This document shows, piece by piece, positions 23,049-29,162 of a stretch of 30,158 nt of DNA. Each line of letters begins with the position of its first letter. Position 1 is the stretch's first letter. Below the pieces are notes generated by a model. That model saw only the letters and a list, made by a program, of their open reading frames with translations, was not told the DNA's origin and made no database searches. Both the position numbers and the translations under genes were made by a program. The DNA is taken from the NCBI GenBank assembly GCA_023404955.1, contig JAEXZY010000138.1, positions 1 to 30,158 on the forward strand, written 5' to 3'. The stretch is from Actinomycetes bacterium. GTDB taxonomy: Bacteria > Actinomycetota > Actinomycetes > Mycobacteriales > Mycobacteriaceae.

Positions 23049-23221
23049 CGAAGCCATGCAGACAGACTTGCGCCTGTGCGGCAGCTACGCATGCCGGCGG
23101 AGGTCAACTTCTCGTGAACACTGCCACCGGTGTTGTCCCCAGAGCCGATTTCATCCCCAGTTCGGTGCGGCCGTGGTGGCGACAGCGCCGCGGTGTCGGA
23201 GTCTGTTGCCAGGTTGGCGGT

Positions 23222-24271
23222 ATGCCTTCAACACCACACTCCGATGCTCCTCTCGACCGGCCCGGTGCCCTGATCGCGGCGCTGCCCGCCGTGCTGGGCT
23301 TCGTGCCCGAGAAATCGATCGTGCTCGTCACGGTGGCCGACGACGAGATGGGGGCGGTGATGCGTGCCGATCTGTCCGAGCCGCGTGAGAGGTGCGTGCC
23401 GCACCTGGCCGAGCTGGCAGCCGCGGCGGGTGCGGAAGCGGTCATCGCGGTGATCGTCGACGCAGAGGGCGCCGGCTGCCCCATGTGCACGGACCTGTAC
23501 CGAGAATGGGCGAGTGACCTCGCCGGAGAAGCGGCGCGCTGGGGGATCGAGTTGCTCGGCGCCCATGTCGTCGATGTCGTGGCCGCTGGTGGGCGCTGGC
23601 GCTGCGCGGACGGCTGCGGTGCCGCGGGTGCGGTCGAGGATCCGAGCGCATCACCCGTCGCGGCGGCTGCGGTCCTCGACGGCCGGCGGCTCTACGCCCG
23701 TCGCGACGAGTTGCTCGACGTCGTCGCCGTCACCGACCCCGGGCACAGCGCCGCGCTGGCGCAGATGATCGAGGCCGCCGGACCGCTTGAGGGTGCTCGC
23801 GCGGGAGCGGTCGCGCGCAGCGACATCGAGCATGCCCTGGACTGCGCGGAACAACTCGCCGCCGGTGAGCCGATCCGCGACGAACAGGCGTGCCGGCTGG
23901 CCCTGTCGTTGACCGATCCCCGGGTGCGGGACACGCTGTATGCGCTCGCGGTCGGCGACCGCGCGGGGATGGCCGAGGCGCTGTGGAGCGAACTGTCGCG
24001 CCGGCTCCCCGCCCCGTGGCGGGTGGAAGCGCTTGTGCTGCTGGCATTCTCGGCGTATGCGCGTGGCGACGGCCCCCTGGCCGGGATCTCGCTGGACGCC
24101 GCGCTGCGCTGCCAACCGCTTCACAAGATGGCAGGAATGCTGGATCAGGCTCTGCAGTCGGGGCTACGTCCGGAGCAGATCCGCGAGTTGGCGCGTACCG
24201 GGTACCGGCTCGCCAGCCAACTCGGTGTCCGGCTGCCGCCGCGTCAGACGTTCGGCCGGCGCGCCGGGTGA
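23222..24271 (+). CDS. DUF4192 domain-containing protein (Rv2712c-like)
   Basis: The 349-residue protein belongs to the actinobacterial DUF4192 family, recognised from the N-terminal pattern of PGALIAALPAVLGFVPEKSIVLVTVADDEMG followed by R-A-D-L, with later segments around RRDELLDVVAV and YALAVGD. The C-terminal 90 residues are helical and repeat-like (LVLLAFSAYARGDGPLAGISLDAAL). No membrane segment or catalytic motif is evident; a C-G-x10-C pattern (CADGCG and CPMC) gives a few cysteines of unknown meaning. ATG 23222 fits the homologue's length; the longer frame from 23114 runs through the intergenic region. It converges on ideR with only 5 bases between stops. Function unknown. Confidence 0.85.
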   Translation: MPSTPHSDAPLDRPGALIAALPAVLGFVPEKSIVLVTVADDEMGAVMRADLSEPRERCVPHLAELAAAAGAEAVIAVIVDAEGAGCPMCTDLYREWASDLAGEAARWGIELLGAHVVDVVAAGGRWRCADGCGAAGAVEDPSASPVAAAAVLDGRRLYARRDELLDVVAVTDPGHSAALAQMIEAAGPLEGARAGAVARSDIEHALDCAEQLAAGEPIRDEQACRLALSLTDPRVRDTLYALAVGDRAGMAEALWSELSRRLPAPWRVEALVLLAFSAYARGDGPLAGISLDAALRCQPLHKMAGMLDQALQSGLRPEQIRELARTGYRLASQLGVRLPPRQTFGRRAG

Positions 24272-24276
24272 GGCGG

Positions 24277-24966
24277 TCAGACCTTCTCGACCTTGACCGC
24301 GTGCGCCATCTCGTGGGGGAGTTCGACCTGCTCGTGGCCGGGGATGACGATCATCACGCCACCGTGGTCGTTCACCTCGACGGTCACGCGCGCGTTGGGC
24401 ACCACGCCGGCGTCCTTGAGCCGGGCGATCAGATCGACATCTCCCTGGACGTGCTCGGTGAGCTGACGCACCACGACCGCGACGGGCATGCCGGCCGGCA
24501 GTTCGGTCAGGCGGGCCAGATTGCGGGTCTCGTCCAGGAGGCTGTCCACGCCGAGCTCGGACAGGCCCGGAATCGGATTACCGAAGGGCGACGTGGTGGG
24601 GTTGTCCAGGACCTGCACCAGCCGGCGCTCGACGTCCACGCTCATCACGTGCTCCCACCGGCATGCTTCGGCATGCACTTCTTCCCATGGCAGGCCGATG
24701 ACATCGACGAGGAGGCGTTCGGCGAGGCGGTGTTTGCGCATCACCGCCACGGCCAGCGCGCGGCCCTTGTCGGTCAGCTCGAGGTGCCTGTCCCCGGCGA
24801 CACGGAGAAGTCCGTCGCGCTCCATCCGCGACACGGTCTGGCTGACGGTGGGGCCGCTCTGGTCGAGGCGTTCAGCGATCCGCGCGCGCAGCGGGACCAC
24901 GCCCTCTTCCTCGAGGTCGTAAATGGTTCGTAGATACATCTCGGTCGTATCGACAAGATCGTTCAT
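24277..24966 (-). CDS. ideR: Iron-dependent repressor/activator IdeR (DtxR family)
   Basis: IdeR is the master iron regulator of mycobacteria. With Fe2+ bound it represses siderophore genes and activates iron storage. The 229-residue protein has the winged helix (VPLRARIAERLDQSGPTVSQTVSRMERDGLL), the metal/dimer domain and the C-terminal SH3-like domain. All metal ligands are present: Met10, Cys102, Glu105 and His106 for the primary site, and His79, Glu83 and His98 for the ancillary site. ATG 24966 has GGAGGG 7 bases upstream, which decides against the GTG at 24972. It lies downstream of sigB on the same strand, separated by a hairpin and its own -10 box. Confidence 0.97.
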   Translation of the reverse strand: MNDLVDTTEMYLRTIYDLEEEGVVPLRARIAERLDQSGPTVSQTVSRMERDGLLRVAGDRHLELTDKGRALAVAVMRKHRLAERLLVDVIGLPWEEVHAEACRWEHVMSVDVERRLVQVLDNPTTSPFGNPIPGLSELGVDSLLDETRNLARLTELPAGMPVAVVVRQLTEHVQGDVDLIARLKDAGVVPNARVTVEVNDHGGVMIVIPGHEQVELPHEMAHAVKVEKV

Positions 24967-24990
24967 TCGCACAACCCTCCGTCCGGGGCG

Positions 24991-24996
24991 AGTCTA
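24991..24996 (-). promoter_or_regulatory. -10 box TAGACT of ideR
   Basis: TAGACT fits TANNNT. Transcription would start near 24984, giving a short leader of about 18 bases that contains the GGAGGG ribosome binding site. No good -35 was found. With the hairpin at 25066-25093 this allows ideR expression independent of sigB. Confidence 0.45.
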
Positions 24997-25065
24997 CCGG
25001 CCGCAGGATTCGAAAGCCGGTCTTCCTGCAGCGACGCGGGCCACAAAGAACCCCGCACAGCAGAA

Positions 25066-25093
25066 GGCCCGTCGGGGAATTCCCCGTCGGGCC
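25066..25093 (-). terminator. Terminator-like hairpin after sigB
   Basis: GGCCCGTCGGGG (25066-25077) and CCCCGTCGGGCC (25082-25093) form a 12-position stem with one mismatch around an AATT loop, starting 16 bases after the sigB stop. It has no T-run. It should end or reduce sigB transcription before ideR. Confidence 0.6.
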
Positions 25094-25109
25094 CACCGGC
25101 AGAACGTCG

Positions 25110-26069
25110 TCAGCTGGCGTAGGAGCGGAGCCGGTCGGCGCGCTCACCGTTGCGCAGCTTGGCCATGACTTCCCGCTCGATCTGACGCACCCGCTCGCGG
25201 GAGAGCCCGAACAGCTTGCCGATCTGGTCGAGCGTGCGCGGCTGGCCGTCGTCGAGGCCGAAGCGCAGGCGGATGACCTGCTGCTCGCGCTCGTCCAGAG
25301 TGGCCAGCACGTACCGGATGTCGGTGTGCAGCAGTTCGGAGATCACGGCGTTCTCGGCCGACATCGCCTCGGCGTCTTCGATGAAGTCACCCAGGGGTGC
25401 CTCCTCGTCGCTGCCGACCGGCATGTCCAGGCTCACCGGATCCCGGCTGTGCTCCAGCAGGTCGTTGATCTTCTCCACCGGGATGCCCGACTCCGCCGCC
25501 AGTTCCTCATCGGTGGCCTCGCGGCCGAGGTTCTGGTGCATCTCGCGCTTGATGCGGGCCAGCTTGTTGACCTGCTCCACCAGGTGGACGGGGAGGCGGA
25601 TGGTGCGGCTCTGATCGGCCATGCCGCGCGTGATGGCCTGACGAATCCACCAGGTGGCGTAGGTGGAGAACTTGAAACCCTTGCTGTAGTCGAACTTCTC
25701 CATCGCGCGGATCAGTCCGAGGTTGCCCTCCTGGATCAGGTCCAGCAGCGGCATGCCGCGACCGGTGTAGCGCTTGGCCAGCGAGACCACCAGACGGAGG
25801 TTGGCCTCCAGCAGGTGACGCCGAGCAGCTTCGCCGTCCCGCACCACCGCGGCCAGATCGCGTTTGCGGTTGTCGCCCAACCGCTTACGGGTCGCGAGGA
25901 GGTGCTGCGCATAGAGCCCCGCCTCGATCCGCTTGGCCAGTTCGACCTCGTCGGCGGCGTTGAGCAGAGCCGTCTTCCCGATCCCGTTCAGATACACCCG
26001 CACCAGGTCGGCGGCGGGGGACTGAGCATCGAGGTCTTGGTCCATGCGGCTGGTGGTGGCATTTGCCAT
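25110..26069 (-). CDS. sigB: RNA polymerase sigma factor SigB (group 2 sigma-70)
   Basis: SigB is the principal-like alternative sigma factor used in stress and stationary phase in mycobacteria. The 319-residue protein shows region 1.2 (DLVRVYLNGIGKTALLNAADEVELAKRIE), region 2 (ANLRLVVSLAKRYTGRGMPLLDLIQEGNLGLIRAMEKFDYSKGFKFSTYATWWIRQAI), region 3, and region 4 with the -35-binding helix-turn-helix (TLDQIGKLFGLSRERVRQIEREVMAKLR). It lacks the long N-terminal extension of SigA. ATG 26069 has AGGAGG 6 bases upstream, which decides against an upstream in-frame start at 26099. An ECF-type promoter lies just upstream. Location beside ideR matches the mycobacterial sigB-ideR locus. Confidence 0.97.
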   Translation of the reverse strand: MANATTSRMDQDLDAQSPAADLVRVYLNGIGKTALLNAADEVELAKRIEAGLYAQHLLATRKRLGDNRKRDLAAVVRDGEAARRHLLEANLRLVVSLAKRYTGRGMPLLDLIQEGNLGLIRAMEKFDYSKGFKFSTYATWWIRQAITRGMADQSRTIRLPVHLVEQVNKLARIKREMHQNLGREATDEELAAESGIPVEKINDLLEHSRDPVSLDMPVGSDEEAPLGDFIEDAEAMSAENAVISELLHTDIRYVLATLDEREQQVIRLRFGLDDGQPRTLDQIGKLFGLSRERVRQIEREVMAKLRNGERADRLRSYAS

Positions 26070-26105
26070 GACGGCCTCCTGATCGGGTGGAACTTTCAAG
26101 AGCTA

Positions 26106-26133
26106 CAACGCCCCAGACCCGCTCAGAGTTCCC
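26106..26133 (-). promoter_or_regulatory. ECF-type (SigE/SigH-like) promoter of sigB
   Basis: On the minus strand GGGAAC (26133-26128) is followed by 17 bases and CGTTG (26110-26106). This fits the GGAAC / GTT pattern read by mycobacterial SigE, SigH and SigL. M. tuberculosis sigB is known to be transcribed by SigE and SigH. The leader would be about 30 bases and includes the AGGAGG site. Confidence 0.7.
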
Positions 26134-26216
26134 ACGCAGGATCCGCTTCACACCTTCTGATCAGCGGTTTTTCGAGCCCGACCTGAGAATGTGCTGAGAA
26201 ATGAGCAAGAACGCGC

Positions 26217-26618
26217 TCAGCTGCGGAAGTTGTCGCCGAAATCGTCTGCATCAGGTTGCGGCGTGCGCGGCCGGCCGACATCGAGGGCCGGGCGCTCCGC
26301 AGTCGGGAACAGCGGAATGCGCGGCTGATTCTGGTAGCGGCGCGGTTCCTCGGCCCGCCGCGGCGGCCGGTCGTTGGCGATCAGCACGGCCATCCACGGC
26401 AGCGGGATGGCCACCACGACGATGGCCAGCGAAATGAGACCGTTGTGCCAGATGCCGTAGGCGACGGCGGCAAGAATGAGTGACGGGATACGGAAAGACA
26501 TCAGAGTCAGGTATTTCCGCACCCGCTGACGGTGCTGTTCCTCGTAGGCGGGGGCAGCCCTGGTGATCAGGACGGGACGACCCTCGTCGTCGAAACTCAG
26601 CTCTTGGCCTTGTTTCAT
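26217..26618 (-). CDS. DUF3099 membrane protein (Rv2709-like)
   Basis: About 133 residues: a short hydrophilic start (KQGQELSFDDEGRPVLIT), a basic segment (RQRVRKYL), two membrane helices (about LTLMSFRIPSLILAAVAYGIWH and GLISLAIVVVAIPLPWMAVLIAN), and a Pro/Arg-rich cytoplasmic tail. This arrangement is the actinobacterial DUF3099 family; function unknown. ATG 26618 is chosen because the conserved part begins at MKQGQEL; ATG 26636 adds six residues, and neither has a clear ribosome binding site. It lies upstream of sigB on the same strand and divergent from the DUF3039 gene. Confidence 0.8.
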   Translation of the reverse strand: MKQGQELSFDDEGRPVLITRAAPAYEEQHRQRVRKYLTLMSFRIPSLILAAVAYGIWHNGLISLAIVVVAIPLPWMAVLIANDRPPRRAEEPRRYQNQPRIPLFPTAERPALDVGRPRTPQPDADDFGDNFRS

Positions 26619-26640
26619 ATCTCCACTGTTCCACATCTCG

Positions 26641-26657
26641 GGCAGGCCATGCCTGCC
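26641..26657. repeat. Perfect short inverted repeat between the DUF3099 and DUF3039 genes
   Basis: GGCAGGC and GCCTGCC (7-base arms) flank CAT. It lies in the divergent gap 39 bases before the DUF3039 ATG. It could be an operator for either gene, or chance; there is no second copy nearby. Confidence 0.35.
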
Positions 26658-26695
26658 GCATTTATTACCGTTTCGTTCCCAGGCAGAATGGCGTC

Positions 26696-26932
26696 ATGCA
26701 AACCCAGACGATCGAACGCACCGACACCGACGAACGCGTCGACGACGGGACCGACGACGACACCCCGAAAGTCTTCCACTACGTCAAGAAGGACAAGATC
26801 GCCGAGAGTGCCGTCATGGGCACGCATGTGGTGGCGCTCTGTGGTGAGGTCTTCCCCGTGACGCGGTCGGCCAAGCCGGGATCGCCGGTCTGCCCGGACT
26901 GCAAGCGCATCTACGACCAACTCAAGAAGTAG
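26696..26932 (+). CDS. DUF3039 small protein with zinc-ribbon-like cysteines (Rv2708c-like)
   Basis: The 78-residue protein has an acidic, disordered N-terminus (RTDTDERVDDGTDDDT), then the conserved core FHYVKKDKIAESAVMGTHVVALCGEVFPV, and a C-terminal VCPDCKRIYDQL. One Cys in ALCGEVF plus the C-x2-C pair and a nearby His could form a zinc site. This is the actinobacterial DUF3039 family; role unknown. Its last 11 bases overlap the 3' end of the convergent YihY/BrkB gene. Confidence 0.87.
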   Translation: MQTQTIERTDTDERVDDGTDDDTPKVFHYVKKDKIAESAVMGTHVVALCGEVFPVTRSAKPGSPVCPDCKRIYDQLKK

Positions 26933-27938
26933 CGGCGTCGGGTTCCTGCACCGCCGGAGTCGCCGGGGCGCCGGCCGGTGTGGAACCGTTGCTGCTCACC
27001 GGTTCCGATCGCGTCTCCAGCCACTCACGCACGCGGTTGACGTGGGTGGCCGGGGCCGGCCACTCCTCTTGGATCGCCGCGTTCAACTCAGCGCCGATCA
27101 TGATCGCGAACCCGGCGAAGAACGCGAACAGCAGGAACGCTATCGGCGTCGCGAGTGCCCCGTACGTGTACCCCGTGCTGGTGATCCAGGTCAGATACAC
27201 CCGCAGACCCCAGGTGGCGACCAGGAAAACCGTCGTCGCCAGCACCGATCCGACCAGTAGTCGGTGCGTGGGCAGCGGCCTGGGCAGCGACACCCGGTAC
27301 AGGATGTTGACGCCCACGGTGATCGCCACGAACAGCACCGGGTAGTAGCCGAAGCGCAGCACGTTGTCCCAGCTGTCGGGGATGAACTCGGCGATCTTGC
27401 GCGGCCCCAGCGCCAGGAACGGCGCCGTCACGATCGCCCCGACCAGCATCACGACATAGAGACCGAGCGCGTAGAACCGCTGGCGCACAGGGTGTCTCAG
27501 CGGCGTCTGGTCGTGGGCTTCGGTGATCGAGTCGACGAATGCCGAGATGGCCGACGAGCCGGCCCACAGCGAGATCACGAAACCGACCGACACGACCTCG
27601 CCGCGGGCGCCCCGGACGATGTCGCGCACGGTCGGCTCGATGATCTCGCTGACCACGTTCGGTGAGAAGAACCGTCCTGCCGTGCTGATCAGCTGGCTCT
27701 CGATCACCGGCAGGGTGTCGGGACCGAACAGCGGGGCGATGTAGGCCAAGCTGCCGAGCATCCCGAGCAGCAGCGGCGGTAGCGACAGCGCGCACCAGAA
27801 CGCAGCTTGAGCCGATTCGGAGAAGATCGAATCGTCCCAACTCTTCGACAGGGTCCTCAGCGAGATCTGTCTGATGTGATGGCGCGACGGGGTGGGGCGG
27901 CGCGGTCGGTCATCCGAGCGCGGAGACTGGTCACTCAT
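26922..27938 (-). CDS. YihY/BrkB-family membrane protein (Rv2707-like)
   Basis: The 338-residue protein has a hydrophilic N-terminus and then six hydrophobic segments: AFWCALSLPPLLLGMLGSLAYI, VVSVGFVISLWAGSSAISAFV, FYALGLYVVMLVGAIVTAPFLAL, FGYYPVLFVAITVGVNILY, LVGSVLATTVFLVATWGLRVYL and GALATPIAFLLFAFFAGFAIMIGAELNAAI. The order, with WAGSSAI and GAELNA, is that of the YihY/BrkB family (older annotations: ribonuclease BN-like, which is not supported for this family). Function is not established. The C-terminal about 50 residues are Pro/Ala/Ser-rich. It follows the DUF7455 gene by 27 bases, likely co-transcribed. Confidence 0.9.
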   Translation of the reverse strand: MSDQSPRSDDRPRRPTPSRHHIRQISLRTLSKSWDDSIFSESAQAAFWCALSLPPLLLGMLGSLAYIAPLFGPDTLPVIESQLISTAGRFFSPNVVSEIIEPTVRDIVRGARGEVVSVGFVISLWAGSSAISAFVDSITEAHDQTPLRHPVRQRFYALGLYVVMLVGAIVTAPFLALGPRKIAEFIPDSWDNVLRFGYYPVLFVAITVGVNILYRVSLPRPLPTHRLLVGSVLATTVFLVATWGLRVYLTWITSTGYTYGALATPIAFLLFAFFAGFAIMIGAELNAAIQEEWPAPATHVNRVREWLETRSEPVSSNGSTPAGAPATPAVQEPDAATS

Positions 27939-27965
27939 GACCAGCCCAGCATGCCGAATTTCGGG

Positions 27966-28157
27966 CTACGACTCCACCGGGCTCACTTCGAGGACGGCAG
28001 CCAACTCGACCAGCTTGGCTTCGTGCTCGTTGGCGTGATGTTGGCAGAACAGCAGCTCGGCGCCCGACGGGAGCTTGGCACGTACCTTGGCCGCCGCTCC
28101 ACACCGGTCGCAGCGATCAGCCCTGGTCAATTCCGGACTGGTGAGCGTTGCGGTCAT
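27966..28157 (-). CDS. DUF7455-type small zinc-finger-like protein
   Basis: The 63-residue protein has the core ADRCDRCGAAAKVRA, followed by ELLFCQHHANEHEAKL. Cys16, Cys19, Cys38 and a following His are spaced like a small zinc-binding ribbon. Actinobacteria carry this family near sigma-factor genes; the role is unknown to me. ATG 28157 has GGAGGT (28161-28166, minus strand) upstream, a strong ribosome binding site for so small a gene, which supports that it is expressed. It heads the minus-strand pair with the YihY/BrkB gene. Confidence 0.85.
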   Translation of the reverse strand: MTATLTSPELTRADRCDRCGAAAKVRAKLPSGAELLFCQHHANEHEAKLVELAAVLEVSPVES

Positions 28158-28170
28158 GGCACCTCCATAG

Positions 28171-28199
28171 GGTGTAGCGACGTAGTTCTACTGTGTCAG
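28171..28199 (-). promoter_or_regulatory. Candidate promoter of the DUF7455 gene
   Basis: On the minus strand CTGACA (28199-28194) is followed by 17 bases and TACACC (28176-28171). The -35 is one base from TTGACA; the -10 lacks the final T. It lies 4 bases upstream of the GGAGGT ribosome binding site, so the leader would be short. Confidence 0.35.
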
Positions 28200-28289
28200 A
28201 CGCTTGGGGTTTCGGCCTTGTTCCCCGGGGGTTTACGGGTGTGTCGTGTCTCACGGCCATCCGGTCGGCGACTCTGAGAGGGGGCTGGT

Positions 28290-28661
28290 ATGCCGCATTC
28301 CCGAGACGTCGCGGACTTTGTGCATTTGTGCAGTTGCGACGAGTGGACGACTGCGGTGAGGTGCGGCGCGCACCGACCCTCGTCGCTGACCGAAGTGGGG
28401 TTCGTGCACCTGTCGGCGCCACAGCAGGTCCATCTGCCCGCGAACCGGCTCTACGCCGGTCGCACGGACCTGGTCCTGCTGCACGTCGACGGGGCACGCC
28501 TGTCCTCTCCTGTTCGCTGGGAGCCGGGGGTGCCGACCGACCCAGATGGCATGGAGTTCCCACATTTGTACGGAGAACTGCCGGTCGCGGCTGTGATCCG
28601 CGTCACTCCCTACGAGCCAGGGCCTGACGGGTTGTTCGCTCCGCTGCCGCCCGCGAGGTAG
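28290..28661 (+). CDS. DUF952 domain-containing protein (Rv2705c-like)
   Basis: The 123-residue protein matches the DUF952 family: VHLCSCDEWTTAV, then GFVHLSAPQQVHLPANRLYAGRTDLVLLHVD, then WEPGVPTDPDGMEFPHLYGELPVAAVIRV. The conserved His residues (FVHLS, FPHLYG) resemble those of ADP-ribosyl-transferase-like folds that DUF952 has been compared with, but no activity is established. ATG 28290 has GAGAGGGGG upstream. Its last 52 bases overlap the 3' end of the Rid-family gene on the other strand. Confidence 0.85.
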   Translation: MPHSRDVADFVHLCSCDEWTTAVRCGAHRPSSLTEVGFVHLSAPQQVHLPANRLYAGRTDLVLLHVDGARLSSPVRWEPGVPTDPDGMEFPHLYGELPVAAVIRVTPYEPGPDGLFAPLPPAR

Positions 28662-29014
28662 GCGTCCGCTTCGATCTCGACGACCAGGCCGGGATCGATC
28701 AGGCCGGACACCTCGACCATGGTCGTGACGGGGCGGATCGCTCCGAACATCTCGGCGTGCACCGCTCCCACCTCGGGCCAGGACGCGATGTCGGTGACGA
28801 AGATGCGAGTGCGGACGACATCGGACAGCGAGGCGCCCACCTCGTCGAGCGCGGCGGCGATACGCCGGAGTGCCTCCCTGGCTTGGGCGCCGGCGGTGGG
28901 GCCGGGGGCCGTGGTGCCGGCCACCGCGACGAACGGGCCCACCCGCACCGCACGCGAATAGCCGACCTGGTCTTCGAAGGGCGAGTCGGACGAGACGGCG
29001 ACGCGATCGTGCAC
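28610..29014 (-). CDS. Rid-family (YjgF/YER057c/UK114) protein lacking the RidA arginine (Rv2704-like)
   Basis: The 134-residue protein has the Rid fold sequence: VGPFVAVAGTTAPGPTAGAQAREALRRIAAALDEVGASLSDVVRTRIFVTDIASWPEVGAVHAEMFG, then RPVTTMVEVSGLIDPGLVVEIEADAYL. In true RidA an Arg (Arg105 in E. coli numbering) in A-R-S-C-V-E-V attacks imines such as 2-aminoacrylate. Here the aligned segment is V-T-T-M-V-E-V, with Thr in place of Arg, while the Glu in VEIEA remains. It probably belongs to another Rid subfamily without that deaminase activity. The start is GTG 29014. It is divergent from the PGRS-like gene. Confidence 0.87.
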   Translation of the reverse strand: MHDRVAVSSDSPFEDQVGYSRAVRVGPFVAVAGTTAPGPTAGAQAREALRRIAAALDEVGASLSDVVRTRIFVTDIASWPEVGAVHAEMFGAIRPVTTMVEVSGLIDPGLVVEIEADAYLAGGSGANNPSGPGS

Positions 29015-29162
29015 ACGCAGAGCCTATGCGCGGCGATCTTCGCTGCCGCGCCGACGCCGTCGGCCAAACGATGGAGCTGACCCCGGCGTGCCTATTGACT
29101 CTCGCGCGGATTTGCCGGTTAGATCTCAGCAATTCACCACAAAAGCGGCGGGGGGATCGCGC

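Noticed and set aside
21288..23117. 609-residue plus-strand frame opposite sthA
   Set aside because: SthA on the minus strand is complete and conserved; this frame has His/Arg/Gly-rich shadow composition.
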